Assembly (NCBI RefSeq): GCF_001641125.1
Contig: NZ_LWLP01000001.1
Span: 2,776,079-2,840,078, forward strand
Direction of reading: 5' to 3'
From: Arthrobacter sp. OY3WO11
GTDB taxonomy: Bacteria; Actinomycetota; Actinomycetes; Actinomycetales; Micrococcaceae
DNA: 64,000 bases
Of this stretch, positions 1-8,876 are shown one piece after another. The notes below the pieces were generated by a model that saw only the letters and a program-made list of their open reading frames with translations, made no database searches and was not told where the DNA came from. Positions within the stretch are counted from its first letter, which is position 1. Every line of letters begins with the position of its first letter. A program made the position numbers and the translations under genes.

Positions 1-283
1 CCGGGGCACCGGTCACCTGGTGCAGCCGTGCAGCACCGGCAGTGTGGTCCGCATGGCGGTGGGTCACGAGGACCAGCTCAACAGGCCCGGCCGCGGCGAG
101 TGCCTGAAGGTGGGCCTCGTCAAGCGGCCCAGGATCGACCACCACGGCACCCGGGTTGCCCGGTGCCCTCAACACGTAGGAGTTGGTTCCCTCCAGGCTC
201 ATGGGGCCGGGATTGGGAGCCAGGACGAACCGCGTCAGGGCGGAGCTGCGCTGCAGGACGGGACCGGAAGCTGAAGTCACCAT
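1..283 (-). CDS. MBL-fold metallo-hydrolase, N-terminal part (cut by window edge)
   Basis: This is the first 94 residues of a metallo-beta-lactamase-fold hydrolase that runs off the left edge. The family signature THRHADHTAG (HxHxDH: His75, His77, Asp79, His80) is intact, so the dinuclear metal site should form. The NPGPMSLEGTNSYVL stretch at residues 24-38 is typical of the LACTB2-like branch of hydrolases and RNases; the substrate cannot be read from this fragment. I start at the ATG at 283. A GTG follows directly at 280, and AAGGA lies 4 bases before the ATG and 7 before the GTG, so the start is uncertain by one codon. It is divergent from the gene at 374. Confidence 0.85.
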   Translation of the reverse strand, partial: MVTSASGPVLQRSSALTRFVLAPNPGPMSLEGTNSYVLRAPGNPGAVVVDPGPLDEAHLQALAAAGPVELVLVTHRHADHTAGAARLHQVTGAP

Positions 284-373
284 CCCATCCTTGCACTGCA
301 TGCTGAGCCAGGTGAGTTTTGCCCGCCGGAATAGAACAGCCCGCGGCCCGGGTTGACCATCAAGGAAGACCAC

Positions 374-1000
374 ATGTTCCCCACCAGGAAGCCGGAACCG
401 GACACCATGAGCACAACCACCCTTGCTGACCTCCTCGCCGATGCTGACGCTGCTGGCCACGACCATGCTGCGACCGAGAAGAACAGCGGACTCCAACACA
501 TCCACAACCACGCGACCGGCAGCATTGTCTGGTTTCCAACGTGGAAGAAGTACCGCGAAACGGCCGATTGGAGCGTAGCCGTGGACGGCCTCACCGGAGA
601 TTTCAGCTCAGGGACGGCCCCAGTGGAGGAATCCGCTTCCGAGCTCCTGGCCCAGGACCTTGACCTGCTGCTGACCAGGGCAGCTTCTTCCGGTGACGCC
701 AACATCTTTGTGCAGGAGAACCTGGTTCAGCACCTGACGCGGACCTGGGCTGTTGGCGACGCCGCCGCGAAAGCCAAGGGGCAGGACCTGCCCACCGGAA
801 GCACTACACCGTCCATATTTGCCGGCTACCCCTACGACGTATACGCCCAGGATGGCGGCGTCTTTGCGACAACGCTGTGGAACGACATCCTTGATGCCCG
901 CCGCAACCAGGCCATCGCCGAAGAGGCGGCCCGGAAGGCGCTGAAGCCGGTTTCCCGGAAGGCGCTGAAGAACGCTGCCCGAAAGGCCGCCCGGCGCTGA
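374..1000 (+). CDS. Hypothetical protein with basic, Lys/Arg/Ala-rich tail
   Basis: I do not recognise this 208-residue protein. It has no signal peptide or membrane segment and is probably cytoplasmic. The middle is mixed alpha/beta-like with aromatic patches (SIVWFPTWKKYRETADW). The last 30 residues are a basic helix with a repeated RKALK/ARKAAR pattern that could bind nucleic acid; that is inference. The ATG at 374 is chosen because AGGAAG sits 5 bases upstream. A TTG at 353 and an ATG at 407 are in-frame alternatives. A strong hairpin at 1030-1061 follows the stop. Confidence 0.7.
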   Translation: MFPTRKPEPDTMSTTTLADLLADADAAGHDHAATEKNSGLQHIHNHATGSIVWFPTWKKYRETADWSVAVDGLTGDFSSGTAPVEESASELLAQDLDLLLTRAASSGDANIFVQENLVQHLTRTWAVGDAAAKAKGQDLPTGSTTPSIFAGYPYDVYAQDGGVFATTLWNDILDARRNQAIAEEAARKALKPVSRKALKNAARKAARR

Positions 1001-1029
1001 TCAGCCGACCGGCATGCTGCCGAACGAAC

Positions 1030-1061
1030 GGCGCCTGCCGGACCCAAGTCCGGCAGGCGCC
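1030..1061. terminator. Bidirectional terminator between convergent genes
   Basis: A perfect 13-bp stem (GGCGCCTGCCGGA at 1030-1042, complement at 1049-1061) encloses a 6-base loop. It lies between the convergent 374-1000 gene and ilvE and probably serves both. There is no long T-run, so it may be Rho-assisted. Confidence 0.75.
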
Positions 1062-1084
1062 GTCGTGCGTTTGCAAATACCCTG

Positions 1085-2197
1085 CTACGCCAGGCGGGTC
1101 AGCCAGCCATGCGTGTCCGGCACGGTGCCGGTCTGGATGCCGAGCAGCTGCTCGCGGATGGCCATGGTGGTCTCCCCTGCCTTGGCCTCCTCCGAGCCGA
1201 TGAACTCGGTGGCGTCCTTGAGGACTCCGATCGGCGTGATCACGGCTGCCGTGCCGCAGGCGAACACCTCGGCAATGTCACCGGAGGCGACGCCGTCGCG
1301 CCATTCATCGAGGGTGATCTTGCGCTCGGTGACGTCGCGGCCCATGTCCTTGGCCACCTGGATGACGGACATCCGGGTGATCCCTTCGAGGATGGTGCCG
1401 GTCAGCGCCGGGGTGACCAGCGAGCCGTCCTTCATCACGAAGAAAACGTTCATGCCGCCCAGTTCCTCGACCGCGTTGTCATTGAACTGGTCGAGGAAGA
1501 GGACCTGCTTGCAGCCGTTGGCCTCAGCCTCCTGCTGGGCGATCAGCGACGCCGCGTAGTTGCCGCCGCACTTCGCATCGCCGGTTCCGCCGCGGCCGGC
1601 GCGGGCGTACTCCCGTGAGATCCAGATGGACACGGGCTTCAGTTCGCCGCCGAAGTAGTTGCCGGCCGGGGAGGCAATCACACGGAAGGAGACTTCCCGT
1701 GCGGCGCGGACGCCCAAGAAGGCCTCGGTGGCGATCATGAACGGCCGCAGGTACAGCGCCTCACCTTCGCCGGCGGGGACCCATTCCTTGTCAATGGCAA
1801 CCAGCTCACGGATTGCCCCGAGGAAGTAGTCGGCCGGCAGTTCGGGAAGGGCGAGCCTGCGGGCGGACTTGTTCAGGCGTGCAGCGTTTGCTTCGGGACG
1901 GAAAGTCCAGATGGAGCCGTCCGCGTGGCGGTACGCCTTGAGCCCTTCGAAGATCTCCTGGCCGTAGTGGAAGACGGCAGCCGACGGGTCCAGGACAATG
2001 GGCCCGTACGCCTCTATCCGGGCATTGTGCCAGCCGCCGTTGCCGTTCTCGTCCACGCTGTAGTCCACGATGGCGGTGTGGTCGGTGAAGTGGTTGCCGA
2101 ATCCCGGGTTGGCCAGGATGGCTGCACGCTCTTCAGCAGACTTCGGGTTGGCCGAGGGCTGCTGGCTGAATTCGACGCCATGGGCAGTCTGAGTCAT
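1085..2197 (-). CDS. ilvE: Branched-chain amino-acid aminotransferase
   Basis: This 370-residue PLP class IV aminotransferase performs the last step of Leu, Ile and Val synthesis, moving the amino group from glutamate to the branched 2-oxo acids. Lys209 in GDAKCGGNYAASL is the expected Schiff-base lysine; the substrate-site stretches YGQEIFEGLKAYR and EELGGMNVFFV are present. The ATG at 2197 is preceded by GGAGGA and is preferred to the longer open frame from 2242. It lies 103 bp downstream of leuB on the same strand, and the rest of the branched-chain pathway follows further along the strand. Confidence 0.95.
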   Translation of the reverse strand: MTQTAHGVEFSQQPSANPKSAEERAAILANPGFGNHFTDHTAIVDYSVDENGNGGWHNARIEAYGPIVLDPSAAVFHYGQEIFEGLKAYRHADGSIWTFRPEANAARLNKSARRLALPELPADYFLGAIRELVAIDKEWVPAGEGEALYLRPFMIATEAFLGVRAAREVSFRVIASPAGNYFGGELKPVSIWISREYARAGRGGTGDAKCGGNYAASLIAQQEAEANGCKQVLFLDQFNDNAVEELGGMNVFFVMKDGSLVTPALTGTILEGITRMSVIQVAKDMGRDVTERKITLDEWRDGVASGDIAEVFACGTAAVITPIGVLKDATEFIGSEEAKAGETTMAIREQLLGIQTGTVPDTHGWLTRLA

Positions 2198-2300
2198 GGT
2201 TCCTCCACGATCGGCCGCCCCGGGTTCAGCGCTGAACGGCAAGGCGGCATTTGGTGATTCGAGACAAGCTTACGCCCGATGCCTGCGGCTCCGGCGCGGG

Positions 2301-3353
2301 TTAGAGTCCGGCCGCGATGGCATCGCCTACGGCACTCGTGCTGCGGGCACCGCCGTCGCGCTTTTCGACGTCGGCAACCACTGCCGCTTCGATCTTGCGG
2401 GCCGCAGCGGCGTAGCCGAGGTGGTCCAGCAGGAGTGCGGCGGACAGGATCGCAGCGGTGGGGTCGGCCTTGCCCTGGCCGGCGATGTCCGGGGCGGAGC
2501 CGTGGACCGGTTCGAACATGGACGGCGCCGTGCGGTCCATGTTGATGTTGCCGGACGCGGCCAGCCCAATGCCGCCGGTCACGGCTGCGGCAAGGTCCGT
2601 GAGGATGTCGCCGAAGAGGTTGTCCGTGACGATCACATCGAAGCGCGACGGATCCGTGACCATAAAGATGGTGGCGGCATCCACGTGCAGGTAATCGTGG
2701 GTGACATCCGGGAACTCGGTGGCCACGGCCTCGACCGTGCGCTTCCACAGGTGTCCTGCGAAGACCAGGACGTTGTGCTTGTGGACCAGGGTGAGGTGCT
2801 TGCGCTCCCGGGCGCTTGCGCGGCGGAATGCATCGCGCACAACGCGCTCCACGCCGTGCGCGGTGTTCAGTGAGACTTCGGTGGCCACCTCGTGGGGAGT
2901 ACCCGCACGCAGGGTGCCGCCGTTGCCGACGTAGGGGCCTTCGGTGCCCTCGCGGACCACGATGAAGTCGATGGCTCCCGGGTTGGCAAGGGGGCTGCCC
3001 ACAGTGCCGTACAGCTTGGAAGGGCGCAGGTTGACGTAGTGGTCCAGGCTGAAGCGGAGCTTGAGCAGCATTTCGCGTTCGATGATCCCTGACGGGATCC
3101 GCGTGTCGCCGGGGGCCGCGCCCACTGCGCCGAACAGGATGGCATCCCGCGTGCGGAGGTCCTCGAGGACTTCGTCGGGCAGGGTCTCCCCCGTGGCCAG
3201 CCAGTGCTCAGCGCCGAGCTTGTAGTGCGTCTGCTTGAGCTCGACGCCCTCCGCCGCCACGGCCTTCTCGAGGACCTTGACTGCCTCGGCAATCACTTCG
3301 GGGCCGATGCCGTCGCCGGGGATAACTGCAAGATCGATGGAGGATGCGCTCAT
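2301..3353 (-). CDS. leuB: 3-isopropylmalate dehydrogenase
   Basis: This 350-residue NAD-dependent beta-decarboxylating dehydrogenase catalyses the third step of leucine synthesis. The N-terminal [14 protein letters not shown], the VNLRP motif and [14 protein letters not shown] belong to the isocitrate/isopropylmalate family. The length and lack of the isocitrate phosphorylation-loop signature favour leuB over icd. The start has no Shine-Dalgarno; TACCCT lies 6 bases upstream, fitting a leaderless message. A palindromic repeat (3418-3518) lies just upstream, between this gene and metG. Confidence 0.93.
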   Translation of the reverse strand: MSASSIDLAVIPGDGIGPEVIAEAVKVLEKAVAAEGVELKQTHYKLGAEHWLATGETLPDEVLEDLRTRDAILFGAVGAAPGDTRIPSGIIEREMLLKLRFSLDHYVNLRPSKLYGTVGSPLANPGAIDFIVVREGTEGPYVGNGGTLRAGTPHEVATEVSLNTAHGVERVVRDAFRRASARERKHLTLVHKHNVLVFAGHLWKRTVEAVATEFPDVTHDYLHVDAATIFMVTDPSRFDVIVTDNLFGDILTDLAAAVTGGIGLAASGNINMDRTAPSMFEPVHGSAPDIAGQGKADPTAAILSAALLLDHLGYAAAARKIEAAVVADVEKRDGGARSTSAVGDAIAAGL

Positions 3354-3417
3354 ATTTTCAGGGTAGCCAAGTTATCCAAATGCTGGTCAAGCCGTCTCAC
3401 TATCCGAACACCCGGCG

Positions 3418-3518
3418 ACGCTCTCTCACTTAATGCAGGTAAACAAGCAACGCTCTATCACCGCCTGTTCAGCGGTGAGAGAGCATCGGGCAAAAACGCA
3501 CATTAAGTGAGAGAGCGT
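3418..3518. repeat. Nested palindromic repeat (ACGCTCTCTCAC family)
   Basis: A perfect 18-bp inverted repeat (3418-3435 and 3501-3518, ACGCTCTCTCACTTAATG) encloses a second one (3452-3464 and 3472-3484, 13 bp with one mismatch, 7-base loop). All four arms share a GCTCT(C/A)TCAC core. It sits between the metG stop and the leuB start. The element could fold into a long cruciform or RNA hairpin and may act as a terminator for metG. It has no coding capacity for a transposase and looks like a small dispersed palindromic element; copies elsewhere in the genome are expected but not visible here. Confidence 0.75.
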
Positions 3519-3526
3519 GCTGAGGG

Positions 3527-5086
3527 TCAGGGCCCGGCCGGCTCCTCGTACTTGGGGAACACCGGCGAGGGTGCGGGCAGCTCGGTTCCGGAAACAATCC
3601 GCGTGGGGATCGCTGCGAACTGCCGGGCTTCCCCTTCGGGCTGGCCGAGCGTGGCCAGCAGGGCTCCCGTTGCCCGGGGCATGACCGGCTGTGCCAGGAT
3701 GGCGACGATCCGCAGCACCTCGAGGGTCACGTACAGCACCGTATTCATGCGTTCGACGTCGGTCTTCCGCAGCACCCACGGCGCCTGCTCCGCGAAGTAG
3801 GCGTTCGTGTCCCCCAGGACACCCCAGATCGCCTCAAGGGCGCGGCTGAACTCCTGCTTTTCAAAAGCTGCCCGTGCTGCTGCGAGGAGGGCGTCTGCCT
3901 GGGCCAGGATGGCAGTGTCCGCGGCGGTGAACTCCCCCGGGGTGGGAACGCGCCCGCCGCAGTTCTTGGCCACCATGGACAGCGAACGCTGGGCCAGGTT
4001 TCCAAAATTGTTGGCCAGGTCAGAGTTCATCCTGCCCACGATTGCATCGTGGTTGTAGCTGCCGTCCGCACCGAAGGGCACTTCCCGGAGGAAGAAGAAG
4101 CGCACCTGGTCAAGTCCGTACTGCGCCACGAAATCCGCTGGAGCAACCACGTTGCCAAGCGACTTGGACATCTTCACGCCGTTGTTGTGCAGGAACCCGT
4201 GGATCATCACCCGCTTGGGCAGCTCAAGGCCGGCGCTCATGAGGAAGGCGGGCCAGTAGATGGCGTGGAATCGGGAGATGTCCTTGCCGATGATGTGGAC
4301 GTCAGCGGGCCAGTACTTCCGGAATTTCTCCGAGTCCACGTCCGGGTACCCCACGCCGGTGAGGTAGTTGGTCAGGGCATCCACCCATACGTACATGACG
4401 TGCTTGTCGTTGCCCGGAACCGGGACGCCCCAGTCGAAGGTGGTGCGGCTGATGGACAGGTCCTCCAGGCCGCGCTTGACGAAACTGATGACCTCGTTGA
4501 AGCGGGATTGCGGCGCGCCGAATTCGGGCTGGGCCTCGTAGAGGGCAAGGAGCTTCTCCTGGTAGGCCGAGAGCCGGAAGAAATAGCTCTCCTCAGCCGT
4601 CCAGGTCACCTCGGTGTCCGTCTCCTTGGAATACCGCACGCCGTCGTCCTTGACTACGGTGTCGTCCTCGCCGTAGAAGGCCTCGTCCCGGACGGAGTAC
4701 CAGCCCTCGTACTTGGACAGGTAGATGTCGCCGTTGGCTTCCATCTTCTTCCAGATGGCCTGCGACGCGGCGTAGTGGTCCGCGTCGGTGGTGCGGATGA
4801 AGCGGTCGTACGTGATCCCCAGGGCGGCGTGGGCACCCTTGTAGATCTCGGCGTTCCGGTCCACCAGCTCCTTGGGCGTGATGCCTTCCTTTTCAGCCGT
4901 CTGGGCGATCTTCATCCCGTGCTCGTCCGTGCCGGTCAGGAACATCACGTCAAAGCCGTCCAGCCGCTTGAAGCGCGCCATCGCATCGGTGGCAATGTAC
5001 TCATAGGCGTGGCCGATGTGCGGCACACCGTTGGGGTAGGTGATGGCCGTGGTGATGTAGAACGGCGTTTTCTCTGAAGCAGTCAC
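3527..5086 (-). CDS. metG: Methionyl-tRNA synthetase
   Basis: This 519-residue class I aminoacyl-tRNA synthetase charges tRNA-Met with methionine. HIGH is at residues 23-26 ([10 protein letters not shown]), KMSKS appears as [10 protein letters not shown], and TGTDEHGMK is also present. There is no four-cysteine zinc knuckle in the connective peptide and no C-terminal tRNA-binding extension, so this is the short zinc-free form. The GTG at 5086 has no clear ribosome-binding site, but TAACGT ends 7 bases upstream, suggesting leaderless translation. The ABC ATPase gene ends only 34 bp upstream on the same strand. Confidence 0.95.
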   Translation of the reverse strand: MTASEKTPFYITTAITYPNGVPHIGHAYEYIATDAMARFKRLDGFDVMFLTGTDEHGMKIAQTAEKEGITPKELVDRNAEIYKGAHAALGITYDRFIRTTDADHYAASQAIWKKMEANGDIYLSKYEGWYSVRDEAFYGEDDTVVKDDGVRYSKETDTEVTWTAEESYFFRLSAYQEKLLALYEAQPEFGAPQSRFNEVISFVKRGLEDLSISRTTFDWGVPVPGNDKHVMYVWVDALTNYLTGVGYPDVDSEKFRKYWPADVHIIGKDISRFHAIYWPAFLMSAGLELPKRVMIHGFLHNNGVKMSKSLGNVVAPADFVAQYGLDQVRFFFLREVPFGADGSYNHDAIVGRMNSDLANNFGNLAQRSLSMVAKNCGGRVPTPGEFTAADTAILAQADALLAAARAAFEKQEFSRALEAIWGVLGDTNAYFAEQAPWVLRKTDVERMNTVLYVTLEVLRIVAILAQPVMPRATGALLATLGQPEGEARQFAAIPTRIVSGTELPAPSPVFPKYEEPAGP

Positions 5087-5120
5087 GTGGAGGACGTTAC
5101 CTTCGGTGGGGAGGGACAGG

Positions 5121-5876
5121 CTAGATGAGTTCGGTCAGGGTATCGCTGAGCCGGACAAGTTCGTGGTCGTGCGAGGCCACCAGCACGGCGATTCCGTCGG
5201 AGGTGGTGTCCTTCAGGATGCTGATGATGCGGTTAGCGGAAGCGCGGTCAAGGCTGGCGGTGGGCTCATCCACCACCAGGACCCGGGTGCCCAGGATCAG
5301 GGCGCGGGCAATGGCCACGCGCTGGCGTTCGCCGCCGGACAGCTGGGCGGGACGGTGCCGCATGCGCCGGCCCAGGCCAACTAGGTCCAGCAGGTCCTTG
5401 GCCATGTCCCGCCGCTGGTCCACTTCGCCGTCGGGAACGGCCGGGAGGAGCACGTTCTCGAGGGCGCTCATTCCGTCGATCAGGGCGCCGCCCTGGTCAA
5501 CGTAGCCGATGAGCGCACGACGGCGGTCCGCAATTTCGTCGTCGCCCATGCTTTCGAGCGAATCGCCTTCCCAGAAGACGCGGCCCGACGTCGGCAGGGT
5601 CAGTCCGGCGCCGACAGTCAGGATACTGGTCTTGCCGGAACCGCTTCGGCCGGCGACACAGTGCATCTCACCGGCGTGCAGGGTCAGGTCGAAGCCTTCC
5701 ACCACGCTGACGGCTTCGGCGCCGCCCTTGCCGCCGCCATAGCGGATAGTGATGTCGCTCAGTTCCAGCGGCGTGGCATGGTCGGCGGCTTTGACGATGG
5801 TGTTGGCCCGGGTCTGCAGGGGGACCTCACCGGAGCCGGACCGGCGGCTCCGGTGGACATTGGTCGGGTTTGTCAT
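5121..5876 (-). CDS. ABC transporter ATP-binding protein (FtsX/MacB-type partner)
   Basis: This 251-residue ATPase has all nucleotide-binding motifs: Walker [10 protein letters not shown] (about residues 77-85), signature [15 protein letters not shown], Walker [13 protein letters not shown] and switch His in ASHDHE. The start at 5876 overlaps the permease stop by four bases (ATGA), so the two are translationally coupled and form one exporter. The class is the LolD/MacB/FtsE type, which usually powers extrusion or membrane-protein release rather than nutrient uptake. Its cargo is unknown. The longer frame from 5942 lies inside the permease gene and is not used. Confidence 0.9.
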   Translation of the reverse strand: MTNPTNVHRSRRSGSGEVPLQTRANTIVKAADHATPLELSDITIRYGGGKGGAEAVSVVEGFDLTLHAGEMHCVAGRSGSGKTSILTVGAGLTLPTSGRVFWEGDSLESMGDDEIADRRRALIGYVDQGGALIDGMSALENVLLPAVPDGEVDQRRDMAKDLLDLVGLGRRMRHRPAQLSGGERQRVAIARALILGTRVLVVDEPTASLDRASANRIISILKDTTSDGIAVLVASHDHELVRLSDTLTELI

Positions 5877-8668
5877 TGGACCACTTTCGTTGCAATCGGT
5901 ATCCAGCAAAGTACAGCCACGAGGCCGGCCACGCCCGCCCACAGCGCGGCATAGGGTGCCAGCAGCAGGCCGATGCCCAGGGCGCCCAATACGCCCAGGG
6001 GCAGGGCCATGGTTCCCACCAGCGCGTTCTCGAACAAACGGACCTGCCGGAGCATGTCCGGGTTCCAGCCCATGGCCTCGAGGATGCCAAGGTACTGGCG
6101 CTTGGCATTGAGTTCAAACCGCCCGGTGACCAGGGTCAGCACCAGCCCGACGGCAACTCCGGCGAGGGCAAGGAGGATGCTCGGCAAGGCAACGCTGGCC
6201 GCTGCCAAACCGCTCAGTGCACTGGCGCCGGCAGCGCGCGGGATGTCGATGAGCAGGGCGGCCAGGCCGCCTGCTGCAGCCCCGAACACGCCCACGGCTA
6301 CGGCCAGGGACAGGGTGTTGAATTTGTTGGTGCTCAGCTGGCGGTTGGCGAACGTCAGCGGTGAGTCCACCGGAATCAGCCGTTCGTCATGCTGCGGTTC
6401 CTGGTCGACCTCGTCACGGTGGCGCAGCTGCTGTGCGGCGAAGAACGCCGCCGCCGCGTACAGCACCAGGACCGACGCGGACACCAAGGCGGTGGAAAGG
6501 CTCCAGCTGGCCAGGCTCAGAACGATCCCGGCCACGGCCAGCAGGACCGCGCCGACGCCGAATTCCTCCAGCACCCAGCGGCGGATCCGGCCTTGGGTCC
6601 ACCCCATGGCACGCAGGGTTCCGGCTTCGCTCTTGCGCTTGCGGATATAGCTAACCGTGGATGCGCCGGTCAGGAGGGCTGCGCCGCAGAGCGTCAGGAA
6701 GAGCAGGGTGATGTTGGTGCCGGACAGCGACCCGGTGACGGCCTCCGCGGCGTTCTGCCGGACCCAGGACTGCTGGACGGTCCCAAGGGCGGATTCCTTG
6801 CCGGCGTCGTCCTTGCTGTAGCCCGGAACGAAGATGCTGGCATCCTCCCGCGCGGAACCGGCCACGATGGTGGCCTCCAGGCCCATCTCGCGGATCTCGC
6901 CGGCCAGCTGTTCGACGTCGGGCTGCGCTTCCTTCCAGCTGCCGGGCGCCGTTGCACGGACCCGGACGGCGTCGATGACGTTGGCGTTTTCGGTGAGGCC
7001 GCGGGCAGCAGCAAGGCCGTAGTAGTCGGTGATGGCGCCTGCGGACTGGCTGGCGAGCCCGGTGGCGCTCAAGGAGGGTTCAAGTTCCGTGGCGGGGACT
7101 TCGTTGCCCGCAGCGTCCTTGACCAGCGTGAACGGGGTGGGGTCGTAGCCGCCCAGCGGCAGCTTGTTGACGTCCCCGGCGGCAGCGGCAACCGCCGAGG
7201 GATCGAAAGTGCCGTAGACCATGGCGAGCGGGGCGGCTGCCTGCTCCCCTGTTTCCAGGTTCTCCCGGTAGGAGCGCTCATCCACGGGCTCGCGCTGGGT
7301 CTGGTCAACGGGCATGCCGTTGGCGCTCTTCTCGGGAAGCCGGTTGACGGTGACCCATTCACCGGGCACTGCCGTCTTTTGCTCGGCACCGTTGGCGGCT
7401 GCTTCGCCATCGGTGTACTTGGGCGCCGCGGCAAAATCGGTGCTCCAGGTGGCGGGAGTGTAAAGGCCCTGGTTGAAGTTGCCGCTGCTGCCGAGCAGTG
7501 AGGAGTGGTCCGTGGAACCCGGCCAGGACAGGACGAAGGGGTCCTTCGAAACGAAAGGCAGGTAGTCCTTGTCCAGGGAACGGGAGACGGTGCCGACGTC
7601 CTTGATGACCTTGCCGGCGTCGTCAATCTCTTCGATCTTGACGTTGTACTTCAGGTCCAGGGACGTCCCGGACCTGACGATCAGGGGAATGGCCTGGGAA
7701 TCGTCAGTCAGCTGCCCGTTCCGCTTGGCCTGCTGGTACTGGGTCATCAGCGGCGCCCAGTACTTGAGCTTGACGCCGAGGAAATCCGGTCCTTCCTCCA
7801 GCTCGTCCAGGCTGATGCCGTTGGTGAACAGTCCCTCGAGGTACCGTCCCACCGCGCCGGCGTCGCGGGCATCGCCCGGTGGCGCCTTTTCCAGCGGGGA
7901 CAGGAAGTCGCCGGCGGAACCCAGGAGGGCGCGTTCGGCAGCCGGATCGACGGCGACCACGGACTCCGTTATTTCGGGGGCCATGGGCAGCGACACGGAA
8001 AGGTTGAAAAGGTTGTGTTCGGAGCCGCCGGCCGGGGCGGGAAACTTGATCCCGGTTTCGTCCCCGGGCGCTGCGATGCGGATGCTGCTGCCGCCGGCCG
8101 TCTGCTCCTCCACGAGTCTGGCCTTGCCAAGGGTGCCTTCGGCGGTGGACTTGAAGAGGGTCTGCTCGGAGACGCCGTCGGAGCTGACTGCGCTGGCCGT
8201 CAGGCGGTACTTCCTGGTTTCATCGCCCAGGACCGATTCGGCCGCCGGCCACTGGTCCGGGGCGGTTGCCCCCGCGGCCTGGTCCGCGGTGGCGGTGCCG
8301 GCCAGCCCGGCGTTGTAGCCGAGAAAGTCCATTGCGTCGAGGCGCGGGGATTCAAGGTTCTGGGTCACGCGGGAGACCAGGCTGATCGGGGCTGCCACGG
8401 AGGTACCGGTGAGATTCCTGATGGCCTCCAGCTGCTCAAAGCTGATGCCGCCCGAGCCGTTGGCGATCTCGGGCTGCAGGAGCGAACCGGAGGGTGCCTT
8501 CGCCTGGACCAGGACGTCGTAGAGGCCGCGTGAATTTTCATCCACGGTCCTGTTCAGCGCGGCCTGGGATTGGCTTTGGACAAGGACCGACAAGCACATG
8601 GCTGCGATCAAGATGGCCGCGGTCAACAGCAGCACTTTGCTTCTGATGAACCTCTGGACGGCGTTCAT
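5873..8668 (-). CDS. Large FtsX-like ABC transporter permease
   Basis: This 931-residue membrane protein has an N-terminal membrane segment (residues about 9-30, KVLLLTAAILIAAMCLSVL), then a very long extracytoplasmic region of about 600 residues, then two FtsX-like blocks in the last 300 residues. The cytoplasmic motif RKSEAGTLRAMGWT and its degenerate copy YLGILEAMGWNPDML mark the paired FtsX loops. The large outside domain resembles MacB-type mechanotransmission permeases; substrate unknown. The ATG at 8668 is preceded by CAGGGAG. An inverted repeat upstream (8750-8812) may be an operator. Confidence 0.85.
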   Translation of the reverse strand: MNAVQRFIRSKVLLLTAAILIAAMCLSVLVQSQSQAALNRTVDENSRGLYDVLVQAKAPSGSLLQPEIANGSGGISFEQLEAIRNLTGTSVAAPISLVSRVTQNLESPRLDAMDFLGYNAGLAGTATADQAAGATAPDQWPAAESVLGDETRKYRLTASAVSSDGVSEQTLFKSTAEGTLGKARLVEEQTAGGSSIRIAAPGDETGIKFPAPAGGSEHNLFNLSVSLPMAPEITESVVAVDPAAERALLGSAGDFLSPLEKAPPGDARDAGAVGRYLEGLFTNGISLDELEEGPDFLGVKLKYWAPLMTQYQQAKRNGQLTDDSQAIPLIVRSGTSLDLKYNVKIEEIDDAGKVIKDVGTVSRSLDKDYLPFVSKDPFVLSWPGSTDHSSLLGSSGNFNQGLYTPATWSTDFAAAPKYTDGEAAANGAEQKTAVPGEWVTVNRLPEKSANGMPVDQTQREPVDERSYRENLETGEQAAAPLAMVYGTFDPSAVAAAAGDVNKLPLGGYDPTPFTLVKDAAGNEVPATELEPSLSATGLASQSAGAITDYYGLAAARGLTENANVIDAVRVRATAPGSWKEAQPDVEQLAGEIREMGLEATIVAGSAREDASIFVPGYSKDDAGKESALGTVQQSWVRQNAAEAVTGSLSGTNITLLFLTLCGAALLTGASTVSYIRKRKSEAGTLRAMGWTQGRIRRWVLEEFGVGAVLLAVAGIVLSLASWSLSTALVSASVLVLYAAAAFFAAQQLRHRDEVDQEPQHDERLIPVDSPLTFANRQLSTNKFNTLSLAVAVGVFGAAAGGLAALLIDIPRAAGASALSGLAAASVALPSILLALAGVAVGLVLTLVTGRFELNAKRQYLGILEAMGWNPDMLRQVRLFENALVGTMALPLGVLGALGIGLLLAPYAALWAGVAGLVAVLCWIPIATKVVQ

Positions 8669-8749
8669 GGAACTCCCTGAAACCTGGATTGCGTGCGCAC
8701 ATACGCGCCCCGCCCATGCGGACATGGACGGGGACGGATGAGCAAAAGT

Positions 8750-8812
8750 ATTGGCCGGCCTGCCGGCCCGGTCCCGAACCAGGACCCAGCCATTGTAAGC
8801 AGACCGGCCAAT
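8750..8812. promoter_or_regulatory. Inverted repeat upstream of the ABC exporter operon
   Basis: Two 14-base arms, ATTGGCCGGCCTGC (8750-8763) and GCAGACCGGCCAAT (8799-8812), are complementary with one mismatch. Read on the minus strand, the 35-base spacer contains CTTACAATGG, a possible -10 (TACAAT). This arrangement fits a pair of operator half-sites around the exporter promoter. The regulator is unknown. The rest of the 208-bp gap between serA and the permease shows nothing else I can name. Confidence 0.45.
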
Positions 8813-8876
8813 CATACGTGGCCGTGCCGGGACTCGCCGCGGGCGGCCGGCGGTGCGGTGTTTCCCGGAGTGCGGG

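Noticed and set aside
20-306. Two small plus-strand frames at the left edge
   Set aside because: The minus strand of the same bases encodes a clear MBL-fold N-terminus with an HxHxDH motif.
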